NCBI RefSeq assembly: GCF_023065955.2
Contig: NW_026622808.1
Coordinates: forward strand, 44,156,475 to 44,220,474
DNA: 64,000 bases
From: Ursus arctos
Lineage: Eukaryota > Chordata > Mammalia > Carnivora > Ursidae
Direction: 5' to 3'
Part shown: piece after piece, positions 21,269 to 33,154 of the stretch
Layout: every line of letters begins with the position of its first letter
Numbering within the stretch: the stretch's first letter is position 1
Made by a program: the position numbers and the translations under genes
The notes under the pieces: model-generated
What the model was told of the DNA's origin: nothing
The model's database searches: none
Seen by the model: only the letters and a program-made list of their open reading frames with translations

Positions 21269-23726
21269 GGCAGACGGTAAGATGGATGAATTTCTTCTAG
21301 TTCAACATAGTAGCTGACCCACTAGCTTGTTTATTGGAGACAGAAACATTAGGAAACACAGTCTGAGCTGATGGGACTTTTGTTTTCAGGCAGGAAAATG
21401 GTGGAAAGAAATTGGATTTGCAGATTAAGAACCCAGAAGTCAAGGCTGAGATAATGAACCCAGAACCTTGACTAATGACAGTCAGAAACTTACAAATGCT
21501 TAAGTTCTGTCACCACATGAGAAATGGCCTGCCATTTATTCTGCCACTTTCTCTTGGTTTCTCCAGGAATATCTATTATCTTTTCAAAAAATTAATAGGT
21601 GCAGACAATTGTATGACAGCTAATGAGAAAACAATGTGCATTTTGCAGCTGTACTAACTTAAATGATACAACTTAAACCAACAGGCATACTGTGTTGCTA
21701 AGACTGAAAACCTACACTCAGCCCTCAACTGAATCGCTAAATGGGTAGTCTCCCTGTAAGTACAAAATCCAGAATGAACTAGAGAAGAAATCCTTTTAGA
21801 TATACAATGCTGCATGTCTGAAGAAATAATCAGACTCATGTATTTCAAAGTTAATCCCATGTCCAAAGTCTGTCCTCACCGAAGGTAAAACAGACGGTTA
21901 CCTTTAATTATATTTCCCCCTTGGGTGATTCAACGCCGTACTATTTTTAATTGAGTTTTTAAAATATCTTTTTTAAAAATATGTAAGAAAAGTGGTTGAG
22001 GGCAGACAGCCTGTAGCTAATAGAACAGCAGACTTCAAAGAGGGGGCAAGATCAATGTGTAACTCCAGGATTAAAATACACAGCTGGAGTTTGCAAATTT
22101 GAATACATTTTAAGGCCACCTCCTCCCTCCACCCCCTAAAGGCCTAATCCCTTGACTGACAGTTACAGTTCTATCAGAAAGCCAGACTGAATTTATTCTG
22201 GGGCACTGAAGGAGGTAAGCCTTAATCTGTTTAATCGTTTCATCCGTGATTTCTTTGAATAAAGGAAAGCAATTACTATTTCAATTCCTGCTGGTTGCCT
22301 TTCCTAGGAATGGAAGTGATGGGGGTTCGGGAGTCCTGTCAGTTCCATCTTTGCTGGACCCTAGGGGGCTGTACCTTTACAAGTTGCATGACAGCCTAAG
22401 GTAACACTGCCCATGTTTCTCTGCCACGGCTCCTGCTGTTACTCTCCATCTGACTTCTCTTTGCAGACATTACATAATGCACAAGGGGGAAATGGCCTGA
22501 AATAATCTCAGTTTAGGAGGACTCGGACAAAGAACCAAATCCAAACTGACATCCAAGGCTGACGCCGTTGCCCGTCAAGTCTCCTGACTCTGAAATACTT
22601 TTTGGCCTGTGTTTTGAAACCTGTTGCCTAAAAAAAAAAAAAAAAAAAAAAAGTATCTTCAAAGATACGGTTCGAAGCCCAGCCAGCTTTTTGACAGAAA
22701 GCTAAAGCTACTGATGTTTGTATAATGCATGGATACTCAACAGTTATTGTCTGTTTAAAATGGTGTCAAATATACAGTTAGTTACATCAATGGGTTCAAG
22801 AACACTTGGAATCTGGAGGTCAAATATGAGGCTAGGGCAGTAAATGGGGGCTTTATCCAAGGCTCTGAGAGTGTTCTCTCGAATGGTGGAAGCCAGAGCA
22901 TGTAAAGACTCTGGAAAGTGAGCTAATAAGAAATCAAGGGTTGCATGCAATGTCAGGAAATCCAGGGCACTGAAGATTATTAAAATAATCCCTCAGGTTC
23001 ACACCTGGGGTCTTGTGTCTTACAAAAACCATTCATGGGGGCCAAGAAAATAACATTTAAAGTGATTTTCTTTATATCACTTACAGCACAAGCAAAACAT
23101 ATCAGTGCTATTTTTTTAAAGGTAATTGTATAGGCTGAAGTTTATTCTATCAAACGCTGATGTAATTTGGTGTATTTAAAAAGAATAGGCCAGGGACTGA
23201 AATATTTTAATTTGCCTCTCTAATGAGAGGTTCTCTGAAGTTCTTCTAAGAACACTTGTTTTCCTAACCTTCCTTTTTCTACATTTTCTCCCACATATAC
23301 ATGCCAAAAAATAGCACATTAGGTACACCCGCCTGGGGAAAATATGATGTGTTGGGGGTGAAGCTGGCAGATAAAAAGCCAAGAAGCGTGTGTACTAACG
23401 TGTGTGCAAGCACATACATTTGCACATACGTCCAGCATGACACCCCTCACTCTAAATTTGTTTCTAGGGGTAAAAATCACTTTTAAATTGGGAAATATCA
23501 AACTTGGCTGTGAACCATTGTCAAATATGCTTGATGACATCACAGCTTTTTGTTCTAAATAGATTGTTTAGAAGTTAATCAGGGGGTCGGTTTCTGGAGA
23601 GTCTGAGAACTCAGGTTTTTTGGGAAGTGGGTACCTCATTCCTTATTCCTTTGGAGGGGAACTACCTTCCTCTGGATGGACATCGATAGTCAGATATGTG
23701 ACAAGGCACTTCATGCCCCTTATATT
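21269..23726. other. Repeat-poor block with a poly(A) tract
   Basis: No gene found. A pyrimidine tract, AG, a 52-bp open segment and GTAAGC at 22110-22220 mimic an exon, but nothing else supports it. Confidence 0.5.
22630..22652 (+). repeat. poly(A)23 tract
   Basis: Pure A run between GTTGCCT and GTATCTTC. No target duplication or upstream retroelement was recognised. Confidence 0.9.
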
Positions 23727-23935
23727 AGGGGTTCCCAAAGTGTGATCATGAAGGGACCACAGGGGTTCCCAAAGTGTGATCCCCAAACAGGCAGCAGCAT
23801 CAGCACCAGGGAACCTATTAGAAATGCACATTATCAGGCCTCACGCATGGCCTCGGAATCTGAAACTCTGGGGGTGGGGTCAGGCAATCTGCTGGGATAA
23901 GGCCACCAGGTGATTCCAATTCATGTTCAAGTTTA
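23727..23935. mobile_element. MER5A-like hAT transposon with duplicated terminus
   Basis: GGTTCCCAAAGTGTGATCCC, AGCAGCATCAGCACCAGGGA, CTATTAGAAATGCACATTAT, GAATCTGAAACTCTGGGGGT, CACCAGGTGATTCCAATTC follow MER5A. The first 21 bases (AGGGGTTCCCAAAGTGTGATC) occur twice with a 34-bp period (23727 and 23761). Confidence 0.8.
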
Positions 23936-23954
23936 GGAAGCAGTTCCTTATGTC

Positions 23955-24115
23955 ACTGAAAGCTTATAACTGCCTTATGAGGTATGAGTTATCACCCACA
24001 TCTCCAATTCCTTATAGATGGGGAGGTGAGGTCATTTGTTGCAGAGCTGGTCGATAATGGGGCTGGGATTTAAATTCCAGTAGTTCAGGCTTCTAACCTT
24101 AAACCATTTCCACTT
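23955..24115 (-). repeat. MIR SINE, partial
   Basis: CTTATGAGGTATGAGTTATC, GATGGGGAGGTGAGGTCA, TGGGGCTGGGATTTAAATTC, AACCTTAAACCATTTCC. Confidence 0.75.
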
Positions 24116-24924
24116 ATGTGTTCAATATACTCACTGTCGGCTGTAGAAAATAGCCTCAAACTTTGAAAACAGCTCTGCCTGGCCTTGCCCAGGGATGAAT
24201 CAGCTTCCAGGCACAGAGATGCAATGGTCCTTCCTGGGGGTACACCTGCAGTCAAATTCTTCTTTTATCCTCACCCTTCAATCTGACAGACACGGAACTG
24301 CACACTTGAGCTGGGAGTTTCAGCAGCAGTTAAAGCGACAGGAGAACAGCTCAGGGTGACGACCAACTCTTCAAATTTCTTGACGGCAAAGATTTCAGAC
24401 ATTAGCCTCCTAACTACACACAGGCCATGGACTTATAAGTAACTAAAACAGGGCTGCTCTGCTTGATCTTACATCCTAATGTGACCCTGAGGCATAGTTC
24501 TTTACTCCATCCCCCAAATTCTGAGTCAGGTGAGAGAAGAGACAGTATGGATAGAAGTGAAAGTCAGAAAGACTCTCGCCGACTATTGACATTCCCAAGA
24601 CCATTTTGTTTGGCTATGTTTTCAACTGATCAGAGTTATCAAGAAAGATTTTTCAAAAGGAGGGCTTGTTGCCACAGGTTTATACTTTCCTTAACATTGC
24701 TGTCACAGTGCATGTATAACTGGTGAGATTTGAATAAGGTTAATGGACCATATTAATTTCCTGGTTGTAATATTGCATTATAGATGTGTAAGAGGCTACC
24801 ATTGAAAACAACTGGGTGAAGATATATCCACCTGCTCCAAAGGGAACCTCTCTGGATTATTTCTTACAACTGCATGTGAATTTACAACTATCACAAAACA
24901 AAAAGTTAAAAAAAATTGGAGTCA
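24116..24924. other. No recognised feature
   Basis: Unique-looking; an 87-codon ORF at 24463-24726 has no recognisable domain. Confidence 0.55.
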
Positions 24925-25292
24925 TGGCTGGATGGGGTGAATGGGGAGATGTTGGCCACAGAGTATAAACTTTTAATTACGAATACGTTTGGGAGATATA
25001 ATATACAACTTGGTGACTCTAGTTAATAATACTGTATTGTATACTTGAAACTTGCTAAGGAGTAGATCTTAAGTGTTTTCACCACACACACACAAAAGGT
25101 AACTATGTGAGACAGTGGGTGTGTTAATTAACTTGATTTTGGTGATCATTTCGCAATGTGTATATATATTATATACATATATATGATATATATATCACCA
25201 CATCAAAACACCTTTAAAAATCATGCATCCAAGTTAAATATATACAATTTTTCTGTGTCAATCATACCTCAATAAAGCTGGAAAAAAATTGA
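24925..25292 (+). mobile_element. L1 3' UTR fragment with terminal AATAAA
   Basis: GGGGAGATGTTGGCCACAGA, GGTGACTCTAGTTAATAATA, TGTATTGTATACTTGAAACT, GTAGATCTTAAGTGTTTTCA, ATCATACCTCAATAAAGCTG and a short A tail match the L1MA-L1MC 3' UTR order. A TA-rich segment (25160-25198) is expanded inside it. Confidence 0.88.
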
Positions 25293-26082
25293 TGTAGTGG
25301 CAAGAAGTGGTCTAGGAAAAGTAACCTGGGGCCACAAGATTTCAGATCCTTAAATGTCATGGCTTCCTGGGCCTTCGAGTCCCTGTAGCTCCCGAGCAGC
25401 TGAAAGGGAGGCTCTCACATCATCTCACCCGTTCACGGGAATCACGGAAACCCAGATGCTTTTGCTCACTCTTGAAGCCACACTCAGGGAGCGTCTCCTT
25501 GATCTGGTAATTAGGGGGCATGTCTAGCACCCATCCTTAGGAGTGGTTGCTAGGTAACATGGCCACTCTGCTATTTTGGTACAGCATATCTCAACCTTGG
25601 AAGGGGTGGACAGGTTGTGGGGAAAGATCTTTGTTGGAAAGAAAACGTTGGTTGCTGCCTATTCAGTTCTTTTTTTTTTTTTTTTTTTCCCCTTGAGCTG
25701 CCAGACGGAATATTTAAAAATACACCTAAGCTGTTGTTGGGAGCCAAGAATGTCACATCAACTGACTGCCTGTTAATAGTTTTGATGGGAGGCTTGATAT
25801 GACATCCTGGCATTTCAGGAGATAATTTGATTGTAGACAGTATCAGATAATAGACTGCAGGTCAAGGTGGAGGCTATTTCTTAATTTTAACCCCAGTCCT
25901 ATGAAGGAATCTCTCTACTTCCTAATACAGTCCCTAATCACATCTTTCTAGGAAGTCTGCAAATGGGATGGATGTTTCCATCGGTAGTGAGGTGTGAAAT
26001 CAAAGTAGATTGGCTTCTATTTAAGCCAATGTTGAGGGCTTGGATAAGATGAAGGTATATTTCTACTGGAAATACTTGTTAT
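25293..26082. other. No gene; poly(T) tract only
   Basis: Overlapping frames through the T19 run at 25576-25802 are low-complexity artefacts. Confidence 0.55.
25670..25688 (+). repeat. poly(T)19 tract
   Basis: Pure T run followed by CCCC; no attached retroelement recognised. Confidence 0.9.
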
Positions 26083-26275
26083 GTCAATGATATATCATTT
26101 AACCCTCACAACATTGATGAGGTAAGTATTTTAATCATTTTATAGATAACCGAGTAGAAAAGTGAATTAATTTACCCAAGGTCCCACAGCCAATGTGGAT
26201 GGGTAAGGTCAGGCCTCAAACTGGATGCCTTTGGACTCTAAATTCATACTCCTAGCAGTCACACTGTGTATGCCA
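26083..26275 (-). repeat. MIR SINE
   Basis: TTTAACCCTCACAACATTGA, GAGGTAAGTATTTTAATCAT, TTACCCAAGGTCCCACAGCC, GTCAGGCCTCAAACTGGATG. Confidence 0.82.
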
Positions 26276-26520
26276 CATAGACTTTTCTGATCCTAGATTT
26301 TCCTAAGAGTCTATGAATAGTCAGGAAAGTATTCTTCTGAGTAGCTTTGATATTAAATTAGATACTGGCAAATGACCACTGTAGTTGACACTTTCAAAAA
26401 TAAGTACATCTTGGGATTTTCCTAAGAGTAGAAAGAACCAAAAGACATTAATGGATCAAAATAACCCTCTCAGTCCAGATGATCCAGATTAAGTCGTGTT
26501 AAAAAACAAACAAAACCATG

Positions 26521-26545
26521 CACGCGCACACACACACACACACAC
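26521..26545 (+). repeat. (CA)n microsatellite
   Basis: CACGCGCACA followed by about eight CA units. Confidence 0.92.
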
Positions 26546-26781
26546 CAAGAGGGAGAGATTATAGATCTGTACAGCTCACAATTTGTTGTAAAAAGCTTTG
26601 CCTTTCTTTGTCACTTAGCATAATGGTTATAATACCTTCCATGCATATGATGTTTTAGGGCTTACAAAGCACTTTCACATATATTACCTGATTTGATCTT
26701 CATAATAACCCTGTAAGCTCAGTAGGACATTTCATAAATGAGGAAAATGAGGTGTACACAGGGTAAATACATTGCCTACAG

Positions 26782-27225
26782 CACTGTTTCTCAAAGTGGG
26801 GACTTCTTTTTTTTTTTTTTTAAGATTTTATTTATTTATTTGACAGAGACAGCCAGCGAGAGAGGGAACACAAGCAGGGGGAGTGGGAGAGGAAGAAGCA
26901 GGCTCCTAGTGGAGGAGCCTGATATGGGGCTTGATCCCAGAACATTGGGATCACGCCCTGAGCCGAAGGCAGACGCTTAACGACTGCACCACCCAGGCGC
27001 CCCATCTAAGTGGGGACTTTTGAGTTTTGCCCAGGAAAATACTTCATTATATGGGGCTGTCCTGTGTGCACTGCCGAATGTGTAGTAATCCTAGGCTCCC
27101 ACCTATTAAACGCCAAGAGATCTCACTAGGCATTGTCACAACCAACCCACCATCCAACCATATTTTCAAATGTACTCCAGGAGGGTTGACCACCCCCACA
27201 CCTTATGGAGAGCCACTGATATATG
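26782..27225 (-). mobile_element. MER20-like hAT transposon split by CAN-SINE
   Basis: CACTGTTTCTCAAAGTGGGG, then after the SINE GGACTTTTGAGTTTTGCCCA, GGGGCTGTCCTGTGTGCACT, CACCTATTAAACGCCAAGAG, TGTCACAACCAACCCACC and GGAGAGCCACTG. It lies inside MIR-like sequence. Confidence 0.65.
26806..27004 (-). mobile_element. CAN-SINE, young subtype, inside MER20
   Basis: Reverse element from a T-run and AAGATTTTATTTATTTATTT to CCACCCAGGCGCCCC. A perfect 12-bp duplication AAGTGGGGACTT flanks it (26794-26805 and 27008-27019), which places it inside a MER20-like element. Confidence 0.95.
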
Positions 27226-27506
27226 GCTGGGGTCAGGGTGGGGTCACACTTTTGTAAGTCATGGAGTGAGGGCTCAAATCTGGTTTCCAAATAGCAATTC
27301 CAGCACTCTTTCTACCACAAGGCTATTTTAAGCCATAAAATGGGTAGTAGCCTAACCAGGGTTGGGTGGTCTCCATAAAATAGTTCCTGTTGTGTGAGTC
27401 ATCAGGAAGAGTATTGGAAAGTACCTTGGTAAAAAGAGAGGATTATCACCAAGGAACTGAGCAAATAACCAGTAGGTCACTGAGATAATCCTATCTTTGA
27501 TGACAG

Positions 27507-27706
27507 TTTTTTTTTTTTTAATTTACTTATTTGAGAGAGAGAGAGGGTGGGGAGGGGCTGAGGGAGAGAGAATCTCAAGCAGACTCCACGCTGAGCCTAC
27601 AGCCAGACAGGGGGCTTGATCCCATGATCCCAAGATCATGACCTGAGCTAAAATCAAGAGTTGGATGCTTAACCGACTGAGCCACCCAGGCAACCCCCCC
27701 CCCCCT
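27507..27706 (-). mobile_element. CAN-SINE (older subtype)
   Basis: T-run, AATTTACTTATTTGAGAGAG, CTCAAGCAGACTCCACGCTG, AAGATCATGACCTGAGC, and 5' end TGAGCCACCCAGGCAACCC. A C-run followed by T6 sits at the 5' boundary and blurs the junction. Confidence 0.9.
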
Positions 27707-28065
27707 TTTTTAACATAAGTTCCTGGAATCTGCACCAAAGGATACAGAAGAGCCTTACACAAGGGGCAGGTCTAGTTTATCTTGCAAATCAGTAATCTTT
27801 TAATATTCCATTTAATTTAATGATATGTTTACAGTTGGAAAGCCAAATTGGATCTTTATTTAAGTATGCTTTTAATAACACATAAATATATACCAACAGA
27901 TCTTTATAAATTAGCTTTTTTACTTAGTACTCTGCTTAGAACATACTTTATATTTCAATTCCTCTGTAGAGGATACAAAGAGGCTGCTTATGAACCCAAT
28001 CCTACCATTAAATGGGAATGTCTGCTTTGGTCTACTTGTGTTTTTTATTAAGAATTTGATTTTCA

Positions 28066-28256
28066 GGGGTGCCTGGGTGGCTCAGTCATTAAGCATCTGC
28101 CTTTGCCTCAGGTCATGATCCCAGGGTCCTGGGATCGAGCCCCTCATCAGGCTCTCTGCTCAGTGGGAAGCCTGCTTCTCCCTTTCCCACTCCCCCTGCT
28201 TGTGTTCCCTCTCTCGCTGTGTCTCTCTGTCAAATAAATAAAACCTTTAAAAAAAA
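28066..28256 (+). mobile_element. CAN-SINE
   Basis: GGGGTGCCTGGGTGGCTCAG through CAAATAAATAAAACCTTTAA. A 12/14 matching duplication flanks it: GAATTTGATTTTCA (28052-28065) and TAATTTGGTTTTCA (28257-28270). Confidence 0.93.
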
Positions 28257-28270
28257 TAATTTGGTTTTCA

Positions 28271-28909
28271 TTCCCTTTAATTGATCTACGCATGTTCCAT
28301 TTCATCACAGTCTCCACCACTCCCGGCTGTGTTCCACTTAATTTTTTTCTTATATGTAGGGTCCCCATAAGCAACTGAATTTGATGGCCACATACAAGTG
28401 CACAGTCTAGGGCTGACTGTGCAAGAAGAAAAGTTAAGGATTAGCAAAAATGATGGCATATCAAGATCTTAGGGGCTTGATGCTCATGGTTTTAAAGTAT
28501 GTAGACTTTTCACCTTCTGAAAACTTGGTTTCTCAGCATAAAAAAAATAAGACTAGTATTATAAGTTCAACCATGTCATATATAATTGTAAAGAGTGAAT
28601 GAATGGCTACATGGGAAAACATTTTGATAAAGCTTAAAGTGCAACACTTATTTATCAAGAGCCTACATTTACCAAACACTCTTGGTTCTTGAGTTCTGAT
28701 CCAAGAATAATGAACAAGTCAAGGCTTCATGGAGCCTAAAACTCTTTAGGCTTTATAGTCAATGTTAATGAGTACTCCACCCATTTTTGACAGCCATCTC
28801 TGAAAGAGAACCAAAAAATTGGTTCATATTGAGAAAAATGCAAGATGGAAAAAGAAATTGGAGGAGATGCTATTTCAGCTACCCACTTGATTGCAACATT
28901 CAGGAATTA
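28271..28909. other. No recognised feature
   Basis: AT-rich unique-looking sequence. Confidence 0.5.
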
Positions 28910-29080
28910 TCCCTGCCGAAGAGTCCACCTGCTTTCAATAAACAGGGGCATCTCCCCAACTCAAAGTTTGTCCCTCCACCCTGTCTTCCGCCACCGAGTG
29001 GGTGGTTTTCTCCTCTCTTTGCTCCTAAAACATCCTGTGCTTTGCTCTATGAAGGCACCCATCACATTAAATCATTCCAT
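28910..29080 (+). repeat. L2-like fragment, uncertain
   Basis: ACATCCTGTGCTTTGCTCTA, TGAAGGCACCCATCACATTA recall the L2 3' region. Two overlapping ORFs of about 100 codons (28787-29095, 28845-29156) cover it and look like chance. Confidence 0.3.
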
Positions 29081-30129
29081 TACAGAAGACCATAAGCATC
29101 TTCACACAATCCTGTCTTGGGTGGAGGTCTGGCACCTAGTGGGTCCTCACCTCTGAGACCTACTGAAAGATCCAACTCAGTGCTCATCTTTGAAAACCAT
29201 TCTCTCTCTCCTCTAGCCCACAGCAAGTCACCAAAGTTACATCCCTTCATTCTGACATTTTTACCAATCAGGATCGTCTTCAACATAGAAGACAGCATTT
29301 ACTTCTATCTGAGTTCAAAGCTTTCTCCTAGTCCACTTGAATCCCAATCACTTGATAGTCATCTTTTTTCCACCCTCCCACGTGCTTATCAGCCAAATAT
29401 GTACACTAAGTAAGGGAAATGCTGAAAAGGCTTGTGCTGTTGTCTTTGGAGCCCCTTCCTCATTTTTTCCTAGAAGAGTAAATACAGGAAAAACAAGGAG
29501 CTAATTAGAAACTCCACCACATTACTCAGTCATAAACAAAGTCTCCCTACAGAAAATTCATTCTATAGCTACACACACATGATTTAAGAAATCTTTCAAT
29601 ACATGGCCTTTTCAATAATGTTAAAGCTATTACACTGAGTGATGGGGTGTGCTGGACCTAGACATTTCTCTTCTAAGATAAGACTCTACATGTTCTGTGG
29701 AAAGTCAATTAAATTATTCTTAACATTAGGAAAAAAACAAACACACACAAGAGATCATCTTGTCCAAGCTCAGGCTATACATGCCAATAGGATATTCCTA
29801 GTATCCAGTCGGTCTTTTTATAAATAGATGTATAACATCCTCACATATCCTCATGCAAATTGTGCACTTTACCAACTGTTAGCCATGGATCAATTCCAAT
29901 TTGCCAGGGGAGGATTTATTCCTTCATATGCACAAATGTCAGAACCGTTGTGTTTCCTAGACATACAATTGCGGACGAGTTTGTACATTTTACAGAGTAT
30001 AACCAGGATATTTGCATGATAACAAACCCCCACCATTTTCAGGGCAGCAGGGCACAGAGCCTTCCTAGAGTCCCGGGCCACTTTTACATAGAGACTATTC
30101 ACTTTTAACCATACATACAATAACAAGCA
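29081..30129. other. No recognised feature
   Basis: Short ORFs (98 codons at 29117-29413) without similarity. An ATGCAAAT octamer occurs near 29852 but has no promoter context. Confidence 0.5.
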
Positions 30130-30340
30130 TCAGAAAAACTAACATCTATTGTGTGCTACATGGCGGGTACTGGGCAGAACTTTTCATATACTTAACTCTC
30201 ACAAAAACTCTTAGAATGAAATATGATTATCTTCATTTTTCAGTTGAGGAAACTGAGACACAGAGAGGTAAATAACTTCTCCAAAGTCACAAACCTAATA
30301 AGTGACATTCACTCGCTACACCTGGGCAGTTCACAATCTT
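30130..30340 (-). repeat. MIR SINE
   Basis: AACATCTATTGTGTGCTACA, GTTGAGGAAACTGAGACACA, GAGGTAAATAACTTCTCCAA, CACCTGGGCAGTTCACAATC. Confidence 0.82.
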
Positions 30341-30389
30341 ATCCCCTGTAGGAGGCTGCTTCTGTGACAGTAGTCCCATTGTAGCAGTC

Positions 30390-30690
30390 ACTGGTTAGAG
30401 AATCAAGATGGTGACTTTGTCCTCTGGAATGAGCATTGGGTACAAGTCTTAAACCTGGATTGCAAGCATGGCTTCATCACCGAATTACTGTGAAGCCTTA
30501 GAGAAATCACTTAATTTCTCTTAACCTTCAAGATTATATTTGAATCAGGCATCAGAAAACACAGGTTTTTGTAAAAATTAGAGAAGGTGATAGATAGGAT
30601 CTTCTAAAATGTAAACTTCATGAACATATTCTCCCACACACCTAGAACCATAGTAAGAAGTGCTAAGACTTTTTTGTTGATAAATGAATG
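30390..30690 (+). repeat. MIR SINE, diverged
   Basis: CTTAAACCTGGATTGCAAGC, GCTTCATCACCGAATTACTG, AGAGAAATCACTTAATTTCT, CCTAGAACCATAGTAAGAAG: MIR blocks with lower identity, oriented opposite to its neighbours. Confidence 0.6.
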
Positions 30691-30734
30691 ATGCGACAAG
30701 GGAAAAATCACTACACAACAGGTATCAAATATAG

Positions 30735-30960
30735 CAAACATTTATGGTGTAGCTGATCTGAGTGGACTACCTACTAGATGCTCACATATAAATTTCATTA
30801 AGTCTCAAGACCACCCTACAGTGTAGGCATTTACATTCCTATCCTAAGGAGCAAGTAAGGAAACAGATGTAGAAGAGCTAAGCGTTTTGCCCAAGACTGC
30901 ACGGTTAATAAGTGTTAGAGGTAAGTTTTAAACCCAGGTTACCTCTGGTCAAGATAGGGT
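30735..30960 (-). repeat. MIR SINE
   Basis: CTACAGTGTAGGCATTTACA, AAGGAAACAGATGTAGAAG, TTTGCCCAAGACTGCACGGT, TTTAAACCCAGGTTACCTC. Confidence 0.78.
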
Positions 30961-31127
30961 GGGAAAGCAAAGATGAATTACGCATCTGTTTCTTTCTTTA
31001 AGGAGTTTATATCTCCTTGTCGGAGGTAAGCCACGTGCAGAAAGAAAAAATTGAGATCTGCTGGGTTAAAAGTTATAAAAAGCAAAACAAACATAGCAGG
31101 GTGAGAATCATTCTGAATGGGATGGTC

Positions 31128-31250
31128 AGGGTTAGCGTTTCTAAATCCAACCCTGGCTCTACTTTAGAATCATTGGAGCTTGGTATCGGTAGTTTAAATT
31201 TTAAAAATACCACAGGTGATCCTAATGAACAACTAGGTTGAGAGGCACCA
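31128..31250. mobile_element. MER5-like fragment
   Basis: TTTAGAATCATTGGAGCTTG, AATTTTAAAAATACCACAGG, TGATCCTAATGAACAACTAG, TTGAGAGGCACC match a MER5A/B element with the central part shortened. Confidence 0.6.
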
Positions 31251-31311
31251 GTCCATGCAAATCCCTTAAAGAAGTGCTTTATGGTAAATGTAGGGCTAAG
31301 TGAAGAGTCAT

Positions 31312-31410
31312 TATAATTTTAGAGGCACAGGGAGCTTAAATGACTGCCCAAGGCCACATTATATAATGTCTACGTTAAAGCAGAATCCAGAAACCCTGTA
31401 CCAGGATCTT
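31312..31410 (-). repeat. MIR SINE, 5' part
   Basis: AGAGGCACAGGGAGCTTAAA, TGACTGCCCAAGGCCACATT, GCAGAATCCAGAAACCCTG. Confidence 0.65.
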
Positions 31411-32257
31411 CGAGAACATTTTGAGATGAAGATGCTTCGCTGTTAGGCAACCTAAAATGTAACTGGGAAGGTGATTTCATTCCACCAGAGGACGTTGTAG
31501 AGGATAAATTCCACCTTGGGAGCAGAGTGTTCACCTAGCATCATAAATTCTAGCATGAAGCACACTTGTTACCAGTCGGGCTAAGAAATGGAGAATGGGG
31601 AAGAATCTGTTTAACTCTGTCTCTCCTCACATCGCTCATCATCAGCCTCTGATGTGAAAACACGAGGCTTTGCTTAGTCCGTATCTATGGAACCTGAATG
31701 TAGAAAGACAAGCTGCTGTGGCGGAGGCATTGCCTGGCATGAGAGATGAAGCCAACTATTGCAACTGCTGAAAAATCTCCCAGACTCACAGTCAGAAAAC
31801 TAAAGGGCAGAGAAGAAGGGCCATCTGCTTCTTGCTGGCTACAGATTCATTTCTGCTTGGATGGAATAAAGAGCCCCTCCACTTCTTTAAAACAACAACA
31901 ACAACAACCAACAAGTTCTTGTTCATTTTTGGAGGAATTGCTCCTTCTAGGTAGGGAGTGTTTTAAATATGGATGTATGCTTAAAATCAGGAAAGAGAAG
32001 GAAAGCCACAGAGTACCTTCTTTTTGTCCTCAGTTTTCCTTCAATGGTCTGATCTTAGGAAGAGTCTAGACTACTTTTCTACACTGGGAAAAGATAGCAG
32101 ACTTTTCTATTATTCTTAGATTTTTAACAAATGATAGTTTCAACAATTATGGCTGCAATACCTTTTAATACTATTTTTATCCTGGAGGAGATGTTCATTA
32201 AGTTCTGGGCCTTGCACTGGTAGAATATAAAATGTGATCTTAATTAATATCAAAAGA
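31411..32257. other. No gene; short (AAC)n
   Basis: A 107-codon ORF (31746-32069) translates the AAC array as poly-Q and looks like chance. Confidence 0.5.
31890..31908 (+). repeat. (AAC)n short array
   Basis: Six CAA/AAC units. Confidence 0.85.
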
Positions 32258-32455
32258 ACAAAGGTTTTCAAAGTGGGCTCTGCAGAGCACATAGTGCTTC
32301 AGGATCCTAGGGGTGTAGGGGAGACAGAGAGAAGCCACAGTGCAGGCTCACTCCTCTCCCTCTGCACCCCTTCCCCCAAAGGAGAGCATCTCCATTTTTA
32401 TCTGTTTATCTATTGGGGTTCTGCATAAAATTGTTTTTGGGAAAACTATTTCAGT
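32258..32455. mobile_element. hAT-like fragment, family unresolved
   Basis: GGTTTTCAAAGTGGGCTCTG at the start and GGGGTTCTGCATAAAATTG with ACTATTTCAGTTACTA at the end resemble Charlie-type MER elements. No terminal pair was confirmed. Confidence 0.35.
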
Positions 32456-32504
32456 TACTAAAAAAAAAAAATGGAGAAGAAAAATCAGATCATTGACCAC
32501 ATGT

Positions 32505-32690
32505 GTAGTATAATCTCATTTTTCAAAAAATGTACAAAATTTAGAATGCATAGAAAAAAGGTACAAGAAATATGTTCAACGAATTGTCATCTCTTATGGG
32601 TGTGATCAGTAATGAGTCATATTTTCACTCTTTTACTTATTTGCATTTTCTAGGTTCTCTATCATGGCTCTTTGTAAGAAGGAAAAATAA
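32505..32690 (+). mobile_element. L1 3' end fragment (older L1M type)
   Basis: TATAATCTCATTTTTCAAAA, AATTGTCATCTCTTATGGGT, TTTTCACTCTTTTACTTATT: same family and orientation as 11900-12160, more diverged. Confidence 0.5.
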
Positions 32691-33154
32691 TCATGAATGT
32701 AGGTAGAAGAGAAAGTCATGTTTTCAATGAATTTAGACCTCTAAGGACTCGTTGGCAGTGTGAAGTTCGGTACAACTGTGAAGAGGTGCTCTTCTAGGCT
32801 TGTCAGTTGAGGATAGAGCCCAGCTGCTGGTGTGCAAGTATTTGCTTTGGGGTCCCCCTACACCTTACACATCCAGAATGGGGCAAGTTGTCAGCTCTCT
32901 ATTGGCCCTGCCCACCACCCCTAGGATAATTACCATTTCCAACTGGATGGAGATGGGACATCCAGTAGCAGGCAATTCACACTAAAAGAACAGCCTAACA
33001 CACTTGGACAGATGCCCTAATTTTATAGATGAGAAAGACCAGAGGACAAGTGATTGCTGAAATGCACAACACAGGACTAGATCCTAGTTCTTCTGAGTTC
33101 TTCTGAATTAACTGGGTGTGGTTTGTGCTTGTTCAATGACAAACTGACGCAAAA
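32691..33154. other. No recognised feature
   Basis: Unique-looking; a short tandem GTTCTTCTGA x2 near 33088. Confidence 0.5.

Larger units (their letters stand above)
26632..27335 (-). repeat. MIR-like SINE interrupted by MER20 and CAN-SINE
   Basis: The first part (26632-26781) has CTTACAAAGCACTTTCACAT, TTCATAATAACCCTGTAAGC, AAATGAGGAAAATGAGGTG. The second part (27226-27335) resumes with GTCACACTTTTGTAAGTCAT, GGCTCAAATCTGGTTTCC, CAGCACTCTTTCTACCACA, the remaining MIR segments in correct order. MER20 and a CAN-SINE sit between. Confidence 0.6.

Noticed and set aside
22110..22220. Exon-like arrangement: pyrimidine tract, AG, 52-bp open segment, GTAAGC
   Set aside because: Single short segment with no neighbouring exon, no recognisable peptide and a weak acceptor. 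Such matches occur often by chance; RNA-seq would be needed.
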